Source: Pseudomonadota bacterium (lineage in GTDB: Bacteria; Pseudomonadota; Gammaproteobacteria; Burkholderiales; Burkholderiaceae_C). From it: a stretch of DNA of 57,204 nt. Below, piece by piece: positions 33,613 to 41,588 of this stretch (the stretch's first letter is position 1; every line of letters starts with the position of its first letter). The notes under the pieces are model-generated. The model did no database searches, was not told the DNA's origin, and saw only the letters and a program-made list of their open reading frames with translations. Position numbers and translations under genes: made by a program. Where the stretch lies: positions 1-57,204 of the forward strand of contig JAFEDY010000031.1 in assembly GCA_018241405.1 (NCBI GenBank), written 5' to 3'.

Positions 33613-35046
33613 ATGAAACGCGCTATCACCCTTTTGGGCCTGCTGGCCTGCCTGCATGCGGGGGCGCAAACCGCACCGGCCCTGTCCACCCTTGCGCCGC
33701 TGGCCACCTCGGCCACGGGGGCGCAGCAATTCACTCTGAAGAACGGCATGCAGCTCATCGTGCAGCCTGACCGGCGCGCGCCCACGGCGGTGCACATGGT
33801 CTGGGTGCGCGTGGGTTCCATGGACGAGGTCGATGGCACCTCGGGCGTGGCGCATGCGCTGGAGCACATGATGTTCAAGGGCACGAAGAAGCTGCCGCCG
33901 GGCGAGTTCTCGCGCCGCGTGGCGGCCCTGGGCGGGCAGGAGAACGCCTTCACCAGCCGCGACTACACGGGCTACTACCAGCAGATCCCGGCCAGCCGGC
34001 TGGCCGACGTGATGCGGCTCGAATCCGACCGCTTTGCCCATAACCAGTGGCCCGACGCCGAGTTCACCAAGGAGATCGAGGTCGTCAAGGAAGAGCGCCG
34101 CATGCGCACCGAGGACCAGCCGCGCGCCGCGCTCATCGAGCAGCTCTATGCCTCCACCTACATCGCCTCGCCCTATCGCCGCCCGGTGGTGGGCTGGATG
34201 AGCGACCTCGATTCCATGACGCCCGACGACGTGCGCCAGTTCCACCGCCAGTGGTACGTGCCGCGCAACGCCGCCGTGGTGGTGGCGGGCGACGTGGACC
34301 CGGCCAAGGTGCTGGCCCTGGCCGAGAAGACCTATGGCGCCATCACCCCGCGCGCCGTGCCGGCACGCAAGCCGCGCACCGAGCCCCAGCAGCAGGGCCT
34401 GCGCCGCATCGCCTTCAAGGCCCCGGCCGAGCAGGCCTATGTGGCCCTGGCCTTCCATGTGCCGGGCATCTCGCGCATCGAGAACATGGGCGACGCTGAC
34501 CGCGACGGCCTGGCGCTGCTGGTGCTGTCGGCCGTTCTCAGCGGCTACGACGGCGCGCGCCTGGAGCGGGCGCTGACGCAGGGCGCAGACCGCGTGGCCG
34601 ACGGCGCCGACAGCCAGGCCTCCATCCTTGGGCGCGGCCCCTCGCTGTTCCTGCTGACGGGCGTGCCCGCCGCAGGCAAGACCTCGGCCCAGGTCGAGGA
34701 CGCGCTGCGCGCCGAGGTGGCGCGCGTGGCGCGGGATGGCGTGAGCGAGGCCGAGCTCTCGCGCGTCAAGACGCAGTGGGCGGCCTCCACCATCTACGCG
34801 CGCGACTCGCTCTACAGCCAGGCCAGCGATCTGGGCAGCAACTGGGTGCAGGGCCTGCCGCTGGATGCCAGCGAGCGCCTGCTCAAGCTGCTGCGCGCCG
34901 TCACGCCCGAACAGGTGCAGTCCGTGGCCGCGCGCTACTTCGGCGACGACCAGCTCACCGTAGCCACGCTGCTGCCCCAGCCCGTGGCGGCCGGCGCGAA
35001 GAAGCGCGCCGCCCCCGCAACCGACGCCGGCGGGCGCATGCATTGA
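33613..35046 (+). CDS. M16-family zinc metallopeptidase, catalytic subunit
   Basis: 477-residue exported peptidase with a signal peptide (MKRAITLLGLLACLHAGAQ). The inverted zinc motif HALEH is at residues 81-85 (HALEHMMFKG), with downstream EIEVVKEERRMRTEDQPR supplying the third ligand glutamate. This is the processing-protease/pitrilysin-like M16B form. The partner gene follows 1 bp after the stop and lacks the zinc motif, so the two probably form a heterodimer in the periplasm. Confidence 0.92.
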   Translation: MKRAITLLGLLACLHAGAQTAPALSTLAPLATSATGAQQFTLKNGMQLIVQPDRRAPTAVHMVWVRVGSMDEVDGTSGVAHALEHMMFKGTKKLPPGEFSRRVAALGGQENAFTSRDYTGYYQQIPASRLADVMRLESDRFAHNQWPDAEFTKEIEVVKEERRMRTEDQPRAALIEQLYASTYIASPYRRPVVGWMSDLDSMTPDDVRQFHRQWYVPRNAAVVVAGDVDPAKVLALAEKTYGAITPRAVPARKPRTEPQQQGLRRIAFKAPAEQAYVALAFHVPGISRIENMGDADRDGLALLVLSAVLSGYDGARLERALTQGADRVADGADSQASILGRGPSLFLLTGVPAAGKTSAQVEDALRAEVARVARDGVSEAELSRVKTQWAASTIYARDSLYSQASDLGSNWVQGLPLDASERLLKLLRAVTPEQVQSVAARYFGDDQLTVATLLPQPVAAGAKKRAAPATDAGGRMH

Positions 35047-35047
35047 T

Positions 35048-36406
35048 ATGAACAAGATCATTAAAACCATAGCTGCTCGCGCCTTACTGGTAAGCGCTGG
35101 AGCGATTTTCTATGCAAGCAACGCCTGGGCCCTGTTGCCGATACAGCACTGGACCGAGCCCAGCGGCGCGCGCGTCTGGCTGGTGGAGAGCCCGGCCATC
35201 CCCATGGTGGACGTGCAGGTGGACTTCGACGCCGGCGCGCGCCGCGACCCTGCGCCCCAGGCGGGTCTGGCTGCGGCCGCCGCGCTGATGAGCTCCAAGG
35301 GCGTGACGGCTGGTGGCGCCAGCGAACCCGCGCTGGACGAGAACGATCTGGGCGAGGCCTGGGCCGACTTGGGCGCGAGCCTGGAGGCCGGCGCCGAGCG
35401 CGACGGCCTGGTGTTCTCGCTGCGCTCACTGACCGAGCCCGACCTGCTCGACCGCGCCGCGCGCCTGGCCGCACGCCAGCTGGGCCAGCCCAGCTATGCG
35501 CAGGCCATCTGGCAGCGCGAGCGCGCGCGCTGGGACGCCGCCATCAAAGAGGCCGACACACGCCCCGGCACCGTGGCCACCAAGGCCTTCACCGCGGCCG
35601 TCTATGGCAGCCACCCCTACGGCCAGCGCGCCACGGCCCAGACGCTGGCGAACATCGAGGTCGCCGACCTCCAGGCCTTCCACGCGCGCTACCTGCAGGC
35701 CTGCCGCGCGCGCGTGAGCATCGTGGGCGCGCTCAACCGCGGACAGGCCGAGCGGCTGGTGCAGACGCTGCTCTCGCGCCTGCCCGCTCCACCGGCGGCC
35801 GACTGCGCGCCGCTGCCCGCCGTACCCGAGGTGCAGCCGCTTGCCAAGGCCGTCGAAGAGGACATCCCGTTCGCCTCGGCCCAGGCCCATGTGCTGATCG
35901 GCCAGCCGGGCTTTGTGCGGCGCGACCCGGACTTCCTCGCGCTGCTGGTGGGCAACCATATCCTGGGTGGCGGAGGCTTCACCTCGCGCCTGACCACCGA
36001 GGTGCGCGAGAAGCGCGGCCTGTCGTACAGCGTGGGCAGCAACTTCTCGCCTGGCCTGAACGCCGGCGCTTTCGTGGTCGGCCTGCAGACCCGGCCCGAC
36101 CAGGCGGCGCAGGCCGTGCGCGTCACGCGCGAGGTGTTGGCGCGCTTTGTGGCCGACGGCCCCACCGAGGCCGAGCTGCGCGCCGCCAAGGACAACCTCA
36201 TCGGCGGCTTTGCGCTGCGCATAGACAGCAACCGCAAGCTGTTGGCCAACGTGGTCAACATCGCCTGGAACGGCCTGCCGCTCGATTACCTGGAGCACTG
36301 GACGGACCGCGTGCAGGCCCTCACCGTGGCCGACATACGCGCCGCCTTCCAGCGCAAGCTGCAGCCCGAGCGCATGGTGACCGTGGTCGTCGGAGCCCAG
36401 CCTTGA
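35048..36406 (+). CDS. M16-family peptidase-like protein, non-catalytic subunit
   Basis: 452-residue M16 homologue. The signal peptide MNKIIKTIAARALLVSAGA...SNAWA is encoded by a copy of the dispersed hairpin repeat. Where the zinc motif HxxEH should be there is LAAAAAL (about residues 74-80), so it cannot bind zinc that way. The substrate-binding R/Y signature of the second half is present (FTSRLTTEVREKRGLSYSVG). This is the expected layout of the non-catalytic partner of an M16B heterodimer. It overlaps the rsmD start. Confidence 0.92.
   Translation: MNKIIKTIAARALLVSAGAIFYASNAWALLPIQHWTEPSGARVWLVESPAIPMVDVQVDFDAGARRDPAPQAGLAAAAALMSSKGVTAGGASEPALDENDLGEAWADLGASLEAGAERDGLVFSLRSLTEPDLLDRAARLAARQLGQPSYAQAIWQRERARWDAAIKEADTRPGTVATKAFTAAVYGSHPYGQRATAQTLANIEVADLQAFHARYLQACRARVSIVGALNRGQAERLVQTLLSRLPAPPAADCAPLPAVPEVQPLAKAVEEDIPFASAQAHVLIGQPGFVRRDPDFLALLVGNHILGGGGFTSRLTTEVREKRGLSYSVGSNFSPGLNAGAFVVGLQTRPDQAAQAVRVTREVLARFVADGPTEAELRAAKDNLIGGFALRIDSNRKLLANVVNIAWNGLPLDYLEHWTDRVQALTVADIRAAFQRKLQPERMVTVVVGAQP
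35059..35114 (+). repeat. Dispersed hairpin repeat, copy 5, inside the second M16 gene's signal-peptide codons
   Basis: ATTAAAACCATAGCTGCTCG, then a loop, then TAAGCGCTGGAGCGATTTTC lies in the coding sequence and supplies residues of about 5-23. It has the same phase as the copy in sco: by my count 38 of 57 bases are identical between the two. Confidence 0.75.
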
Positions 36407-37005
36407 GCCGCGCGCCGAACAGGCCCGCGGGCAAGCCGGCGGGCGAGGTGCGCATCATCGGCGGCCAGTGGCGGCGCACACGCCTGCCTGTGGCCGACCG
36501 CCCCGGCCTGCGCCCCACGCCTGACCGCGTGCGCGAGACCCTGTTCAACTGGCTGGGCCAGGATCTGACGGGCTGGCGCTGCCTGGATGCCTTTGCCGGC
36601 ACTGGCGCCCTGGGTTTCGAGGCCGCCTCGCGCGGCGCCGCCAGCGTATTGCTGGTGGAGGGCGACGCGGGCCTGGCCGCGCAGCTGGAGAGCCTGCGCC
36701 AGCGCCTGCAGGCGGCCAGCGTGCGCGTGCAGCGCGGCGACGGCGTGGCCGCGTTGCGCCAGTGCGCGCCGACCAGCATGGACTTGTTACTGATCGACCC
36801 GCCGTTCGGCGGCGAGCTGTTTGCGCCCGCGCTGCAGGCCGCTGCGCTGGCCGTGGCGCAGGGCGGCTTCATCTACCTGGAGGCGCCCGAGGCCTGGGGC
36901 GAGGAGCGGCTTGCGCCCCTGGGCCTGGTGCTGCACCGCCACCTGAAGGCCGGCGCCGTGCATGCCCACCTGCTGCAACGGTCGGAATATACTATTAATA
37001 AGTGA
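36403..37005 (+). CDS. rsmD: 16S rRNA (guanine(966)-N(2))-methyltransferase RsmD
   Basis: 200-residue methyltransferase that modifies G966 of 16S rRNA. It has the N-terminal RIIGGQWRRTRLPV and RPTPDRVRETLFNWL, SAM motif I DAFAGTGALGFEA, and the catalytic DPPF (LLIDPPFGG). It starts with TTG at 36403, overlapping the upstream stop codon. Its last codons and stop fall inside hairpin repeat copy 6, so the C-terminus TINK appears to be repeat-derived. rsmD next to coaD is a widespread arrangement. Confidence 0.93.
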   Translation: MSRAPNRPAGKPAGEVRIIGGQWRRTRLPVADRPGLRPTPDRVRETLFNWLGQDLTGWRCLDAFAGTGALGFEAASRGAASVLLVEGDAGLAAQLESLRQRLQAASVRVQRGDGVAALRQCAPTSMDLLLIDPPFGGELFAPALQAAALAVAQGGFIYLEAPEAWGEERLAPLGLVLHRHLKAGAVHAHLLQRSEYTINK

Positions 37006-37052
37006 GCTGCTAGCGCTTTATGAGTAAGCGTTGGCGGCCAATTTTGCTTGTG
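36988..37052 (+). repeat. Dispersed hairpin repeat, copy 6, at the rsmD stop codon
   Basis: AAGTGAGCTGCTAGCGC, a loop, then AAGCGTTGGCGGCCAATTTT. The TGA of rsmD (37003-37005) lies in the left arm, and the rest fills the gap before coaD. It has the same form as the intergenic copies and probably serves as a terminator-like structure. Confidence 0.75.
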
Positions 37053-37132
37053 GATTCCGCGAATACCACAGCGCTGCATAATCCGCCCCTGGGGGCCCGC
37101 GCCGGGCGCCACTGACCTGGAGACCTGACGCC

Positions 37133-37621
37133 ATGGCGCATGTTGTTGCCGTTTACCCCGGAACCTTCGACCCCATCACCCTGGGCCATGAAGACCTGGT
37201 GCGCCGCGCGGCGCAGCTGTTCGACCGCGTCATCGTGGCCGTGGCCATCGCCCACCACAAGAAGACCCTGTTCAGCCTGGACGAGCGCATGGACATGGCG
37301 CGCGAGGCGCTGGCCGACTGCCCGCAGGTGCAGGTCGAGCCCTTCGAGGGCCTGGTGACGGAGTTCACGGCCGCGCGCGGCGGCACGGCCATGGTGCGTG
37401 GCCTGCGCTCGGGCACCGACTTTGATTACGAATTCCAGCTCGCCGGCATGAACCGGGCGCTGGTGCCGCAGATCGAGACCGTGTTCCTGACCCCGAGCAG
37501 CCAGTACCAGTTCATCAGCAGCACGCTGGTGCGCGAGATCGCCACGCTGGGCGGCGATGTCGCGCAGTTCGTTTCACCCAGCGTTCTTATGCGGCTGCAG
37601 GCCAAGGTGGCCACGCGTTAG
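37133..37621 (+). CDS. coaD: Phosphopantetheine adenylyltransferase
   Basis: 162-residue enzyme of CoA biosynthesis that transfers AMP from ATP to 4'-phosphopantetheine. The nucleotidyltransferase signature is TFDPITLGH (residues 11-19); the substrate loop is VRGLRSGTDFDYEFQLAGMNR, and the ISSTLVREIA motif near the C-terminus is conserved. Length and motifs are standard. It follows rsmD by 127 bp, which contain repeat copy 6. Confidence 0.96.
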   Translation: MAHVVAVYPGTFDPITLGHEDLVRRAAQLFDRVIVAVAIAHHKKTLFSLDERMDMAREALADCPQVQVEPFEGLVTEFTAARGGTAMVRGLRSGTDFDYEFQLAGMNRALVPQIETVFLTPSSQYQFISSTLVREIATLGGDVAQFVSPSVLMRLQAKVATR

Positions 37622-37642
37622 CCCAGCGCGCCCTGTGGCGTG

Positions 37643-37957
37643 TCAGGGCCGAACCACGATGCTGTTGCGCACTTCGCGCACATGCTTGGTAGTGCGGGCG
37701 ATGGACTCGGCGCGATCCTTCTCGGCCTGGGACTTGGCAAAGCCCGACAGCTGCACCGTACCGTTGAGTGTCTCGACACTGATGGCGGTCGCCGATACGC
37801 CCTTGTCCTCGGCCATCTTGGCCTTGACGGCGGTGGTGATGGCTGCGTCATCCACGTAGCTACCCACGGTCTGCTGGTCACGCGCTACGGAGCAGCCGGT
37901 GGAGACGATGGCGGCACCCGTGAGCAGGGCGAAGGCGATGGCGGTGGTGAATTTCAT
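37643..37957 (-). CDS. BON-domain lipoprotein
   Basis: 104-residue exported protein with a lipoprotein signal (MKFTTAIAFALLTGAA, lipobox STGC, Cys22) and one BON domain (about residues 35-104; VDDAAITTAVKAKMAEDKG, NGTVQLSGFAKSQAEKDRA, VREVRNSIVV). Such proteins bind envelope lipids and are linked to osmotic or envelope stress (OsmY-like). AAAGGACACC precedes the ATG at 37957. The 209-bp gap to the histidine kinase gene holds only a possible degenerate hairpin repeat near 38047-38095. Confidence 0.88.
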   Translation of the reverse strand: MKFTTAIAFALLTGAAIVSTGCSVARDQQTVGSYVDDAAITTAVKAKMAEDKGVSATAISVETLNGTVQLSGFAKSQAEKDRAESIARTTKHVREVRNSIVVRP

Positions 37958-38166
37958 GCTGGTGTCCTTTTTGAGGTTTTGAAGTGAGGTTGCTTGGAAA
38001 CAGCCCCTGCGGCCAGTGGCACCCTCCGATGGCTGCATGGGCTTGGTGATAGCAATAAAACGAGCTGTTATGCACCAAAGCGCATGCTAAGTCGTGGAAT
38101 CGCGCGGCGCTGGCAGGTGGCGGACGTGCGCTTTTGTAGGACTGCGCTGACACACGCGCCGCGCCA

Positions 38167-39510
38167 TCACGCCGGCCGAATCGGTAGCACGGCACAGACC
38201 AGCGTGCCCTCGCCGGGGGTGGAGCTCACGGTAAGGCTCCCGCCCGCGGCCTCGACGCGGTGGCGCATGCCCAGCAGCCCATAGGCATCGGCGCGGATGG
38301 CGGCCGGGTCAAAACCCTTGCCGTCATCGCGCACCTGCACCGCGACATGGTTGGGGTGCTTGTGCACGCACACCAGCACCTTGTGGGCGTCGGCATATTT
38401 GCCGACGTTGGTGAGCGATTCCTGCACCAGGCGGTAGACCGTGAGCTGCGCCGTGTCGGACAGCGGCACCTCGTCCAGGCTGGTGTCCACCTGCAAGCTG
38501 CTGCTGGTGGCGAAGTCGCGGGCGAGGATTTCCAGCGCCGCCGTCAACCCCAGGTTGGACAGTGAGGATGGGCGCAGGTTCTCGATGATGCGGCGCTTCA
38601 GGGCAATGCCGTTGTTGAGCGTCTCCGTCAGGTGCTGGACGCGCGCGGCATGCTCGGGTACCTGCATGTCTATCCTCGACTTGAGCCGCGCCACGTCCAG
38701 CTTGGCGGCGGTGAGCAGCGCGCCCAGCTCGTCGTGCAGCTCGCGTGCCAGGTACGCGCGCTCGTCCTCGCGCACCTGCTGCAGGTGGTTGGCCAGCTCC
38801 GACAGCGTGGCCGTGCGCTCGCGCACCAGCTGCTCCAGGCGGTCGCGCTCGCGTGCCAGCGCCTGCTGCTCGCGCTCGTGGGCCTCCTGCAGGGCATAGG
38901 TCTGGCGCAGGTACATGTAGAAGGCCAGCAGGCCGATCACGGCCACGGTGGCGATGCCCAGGCGCGAGAGCCTCAGCGAGTGCAGGATCTCCTGCGTGCT
39001 GCCCTGCGACTGTTGCGCGCTGTGATCGACCAGCCGGGCCGCCAAGGTGCGAATGGCGTCCATGTTGTCCTTGCCCACGTCGGTGGAGAGCACGAACCTC
39101 CAGGCGTCGTCGTTGTCCTGGCGCCGAAGTTGAAGTATGAGCTGCAGCTCGGACAGCTTGCGTGCGATTTGCTGCGACAGCTGCGCAAAGTCGGCTTGGT
39201 CACCAGGCTGCCGCTGGTAGGCCTGGTGCAGTTCATCAAGGTTCGAGTTGATCGTCGCCACTGCCTGCTGGTAGGGCTGCAGGTAGCGCTCGTCACCCGT
39301 CAGCAGGTAGCCGCGCAGGCCGGTCTCGGCATTCAGCATGCTCTGCAGCAGCCGGTCCAGCGCGGCGCGCGTGGCCTGCGAGCGTGCCAGCTCCTCCACC
39401 GCATCGTGCGAGCGCAGGTATCCCGTCTCATTGATACCGACCAGCAGCACCACGGCCATCAGGGCGACCGGCAGGCTGACGGCCATTTTGCGCAGGCGGG
39501 TCCAGAACAT
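38167..39510 (-). CDS. Sensor histidine kinase with CHASE3-type sensor domain
   Basis: 447-residue membrane kinase. Two transmembrane helices (about 10-27 and 183-200) flank a periplasmic helical CHASE3-like domain (LNAETGLRGYLLTGDERYL is its hallmark). A coiled coil follows, then a HisKA_3 dimerisation domain with the phospho-acceptor His259 in LARELHDELG, and a HATPase domain with DDGKGFDP and GLLGMRHRVEAAGG. It belongs to the NarX/UhpB-like class that pairs with NarL-type regulators such as the divergent gene. GGAGAAGC precedes the ATG at 39510. Confidence 0.93.
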   Translation of the reverse strand: MFWTRLRKMAVSLPVALMAVVLLVGINETGYLRSHDAVEELARSQATRAALDRLLQSMLNAETGLRGYLLTGDERYLQPYQQAVATINSNLDELHQAYQRQPGDQADFAQLSQQIARKLSELQLILQLRRQDNDDAWRFVLSTDVGKDNMDAIRTLAARLVDHSAQQSQGSTQEILHSLRLSRLGIATVAVIGLLAFYMYLRQTYALQEAHEREQQALARERDRLEQLVRERTATLSELANHLQQVREDERAYLARELHDELGALLTAAKLDVARLKSRIDMQVPEHAARVQHLTETLNNGIALKRRIIENLRPSSLSNLGLTAALEILARDFATSSSLQVDTSLDEVPLSDTAQLTVYRLVQESLTNVGKYADAHKVLVCVHKHPNHVAVQVRDDGKGFDPAAIRADAYGLLGMRHRVEAAGGSLTVSSTPGEGTLVCAVLPIRPA

Positions 39511-39602
39511 GGTTGAGCTTCTCCAGGGCGGCGGCGTGGCAGGGCCGAATTGCATATCATCGACCGTGGGCGCCAAGTTCGGCAATCCTGAAAGAAGGCT
39601 AG

Positions 39603-40235
39603 ATGATCAAGATCGGCATTGTGGATGACCACGCAATCGTGCGCTCCGGTCTGCGGCAGTTTTTCTCCGAGCATGTGGATCTGCGCGTGGAGGGCGAGGC
39701 CGCCAACGGCCGAGAGGCCATCGACCTGGTGCGCGCGCACGAGATCGACGTGCTGGTGATGGACCTGTCCATGCCCGGGCAGAGCGGCCTGGACGCGCTG
39801 GCCATGCTGCGTGCCAAGGCGCCGGACATGGGCATTTTGATCCTGAGCGGCTACCCCGAGGAGCATTACGCCATCAACCTGATACGCCAGGGCGCGAGCG
39901 GCTACCTCAACAAGGAGTGCGAGCCCAAGGAGATCGTCGAGGCCATACGCGCCATCGCGCTGGGGCGCCGCTACCTGACGCCGGCCGTGGCCGACCTGCT
40001 GGCCCAGCAGCTGCACCGCAAGGACGATGCGCCGCCGCATGAGCAGTTGTCGGAGCGCGAGTTCCAGGTCTTCCTCAAGCTGGCACGCGGCGAGACGGCC
40101 GGGGACATCGCCAAGTCCCTGTCGCTCAGCGTCAAGACCGTGAGCACCTACCGCACAAGGCTCATGGAGAAGATGGGGCTGTCGTCCAACAGCGACCTGA
40201 CCTACTACGCGCTCAAGAACCGGCTCATCGACTGA
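39603..40235 (+). CDS. NarL/FixJ-family response regulator
   Basis: 210-residue regulator with a receiver domain (residues 1-120; phospho-acceptor Asp54 in VMDLSMPG) and a C-terminal LuxR-type helix-turn-helix (LSEREFQVFLKLARGETAGD, then SVKTVSTYRTRLMEKM). It is encoded divergently from the CHASE3 kinase, 92 bp apart, its probable partner. It converges on a receiver-only protein gene with 4 bp between stops. Target genes are not evident. Confidence 0.94.
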   Translation: MIKIGIVDDHAIVRSGLRQFFSEHVDLRVEGEAANGREAIDLVRAHEIDVLVMDLSMPGQSGLDALAMLRAKAPDMGILILSGYPEEHYAINLIRQGASGYLNKECEPKEIVEAIRAIALGRRYLTPAVADLLAQQLHRKDDAPPHEQLSEREFQVFLKLARGETAGDIAKSLSLSVKTVSTYRTRLMEKMGLSSNSDLTYYALKNRLID

Positions 40236-40239
40236 CCGT

Positions 40240-40659
40240 TCACGGCCGGCCTGGGCCGATGGCGCCTAGTGCGCCGGTGGCCGCCTGCTGCGCGCTGTGC
40301 ACGATGCAGAAATCCACCAGTGCATCGATTTCGTTCGACTTGTCGAACACCGCATCCACGCCGAGCTGCGCGCAGCGCATGCGCACGTCGGGCGTGGCGT
40401 AGTTGCTCAGCACCACCATTTTTTGCGCGCTCATGCGGTCGCGGCAGGCCGCCAGCACGCCCAGGCCGCTGCCCTGGCGCAGGAACAGATCGACGATGGC
40501 CAGGTCCCAGTGTGCGCTGTGGGCCGTCAGCCACTCCTTGCCCTCGTCCTCGGTCTCGGCCATGCCGACGGCCTGCACCTCGGCCAGTTCCTCGAGCGTG
40601 CCGATCAGGTTCTCGCGGATGGTGGCGTTGTCTTCGACGATGTAGGTGCGCAGCTTCAC
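40240..40659 (-). CDS. Stand-alone receiver-domain protein
   Basis: 139-residue single receiver domain without output domain. Acidic pocket residues are in YIVEDN, the phospho-acceptor is Asp57 in AIVDLFL, and the switch Thr/Ser and Lys are in VVLSNYATPD and AVFDKS. I used the GTG at 40659; no ATG is available close by. It may be a phosphate sink or adaptor for the neighbouring kinase/regulator pair. Confidence 0.85.
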   Translation of the reverse strand: MKLRTYIVEDNATIRENLIGTLEELAEVQAVGMAETEDEGKEWLTAHSAHWDLAIVDLFLRQGSGLGVLAACRDRMSAQKMVVLSNYATPDVRMRCAQLGVDAVFDKSNEIDALVDFCIVHSAQQAATGALGAIGPGRP

Positions 40660-40768
40660 AAGGGATTCCCGTTCGGCCCCGCCTGGAACAAGGGGCCAGG
40701 GCGTTACTGTAAGAGCATGTGCGGCGCCATGCTGCCGGCAGCTGCGCGCTGCCATCGTAGGCGGGTTC

Positions 40769-41533
40769 CTACTCGGCCCGTGCGCGGCGCGCACCGCAGA
40801 CGGGGCATTCGGGGTCGCGCTGCGTGCGCATCTCGGTCCATTGCATGTCGCGGCCGTCGAGCATGAGCAGGCGCCCGGCCAGCGATTGGCCGATGCCGGC
40901 GATGAGCTTGAGCGCCTCGGCCGCCTGCATGGTGCCGATGATGCCCACCATGGGCGCGAACACGCCCATGGTGGAGCAGGCCACTTCCTCGAACCGGGCG
41001 TCAGGAGGGAACAGGCAGGCGTAGCAGGGGGTGTCGCTGCGCCGCGGGTCGTAGACCGAGACCTGGCCGTCAAAGCGGATCGCGGCGCCGGCCACCAGCG
41101 GCCTTCCGGCGCGCACGCAGGCCGCGTTGATGGCCTGGCGCGTGCCATAGTTGTCGCTGCAGTCCAGCACCACGTCGGCCTGGGCCACGAGCGCATCGAG
41201 CGCCGCGGCATCGACGCGCTGCTGTACGGTATGGAGCTGCACCAGGGGGTTGATGGCGCGCACGGCCTGGGCCGCGGATTCGACCTTGGGATGGCCCACA
41301 CGCTCGGTGGTGTGGGCAATCTGGCGCTGCAGGTTGGTCAGGTCCACCACATCGTCGTCCACCAGGGTGATCCGGCCCACGCCAGCGGAGCCGAGGAACA
41401 GCGCCGCCGGCGAGCCCAGGCCGCCCGCGCCGACGATCAGCGCATGGGCGGCCAGGATGCGCTCCTGGCCCTCGATGCCGATCTCGTCGAGCAGGATATG
41501 GCGCGAGTAGCGCAGCAGTTGGTCGTCGTTCAT
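40769..41533 (-). CDS. HesA/MoeB/ThiF-family adenylyltransferase
   Basis: 254-residue E1-like enzyme that adenylates the C-terminal glycine of a small sulfur carrier (MoaD or ThiS). It shows the ATP-binding GAGGLGSPAALFLGSAGVG, the start LLRYSRHILLDEIG, the CYACLFPP region and the zinc cysteines CYAC and CPVCG. MoeB is the closest fit; ThiF is also possible because no moa or thi genes flank it. Its ATG sits right after the T-run of a terminator for ctpA, and no ribosome binding site is visible. Confidence 0.85.
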   Translation of the reverse strand: MNDDQLLRYSRHILLDEIGIEGQERILAAHALIVGAGGLGSPAALFLGSAGVGRITLVDDDVVDLTNLQRQIAHTTERVGHPKVESAAQAVRAINPLVQLHTVQQRVDAAALDALVAQADVVLDCSDNYGTRQAINAACVRAGRPLVAGAAIRFDGQVSVYDPRRSDTPCYACLFPPDARFEEVACSTMGVFAPMVGIIGTMQAAEALKLIAGIGQSLAGRLLMLDGRDMQWTEMRTQRDPECPVCGARRARAE

Positions 41534-41535
41534 CA

Positions 41536-41568
41536 TGAAAAAGGCCGGGCACCGCAAGGGCCCGGCCT
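41536..41568 (-). terminator. Intrinsic terminator downstream of ctpA, abutting the moeB-like start
   Basis: On the minus strand AGGCCGGGC pairs with GCCCGGCCT (41560-41568 with 41542-41550; 9 bp) and is followed by TTTTT. It lies 21 bp after the ctpA stop codon, and the T-run runs straight into the ATG of the next gene. Confidence 0.85.
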
Positions 41569-41588
41569 GGTGGCGAGGCTCAAGAGCC

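Noticed and set aside
38047..38095. Possible eighth copy of the dispersed repeat (AACGAGCTGTTATGC ... GCGCATGCTAAG)
   Set aside because: Arms diverge too much from the family core to claim it by eye.
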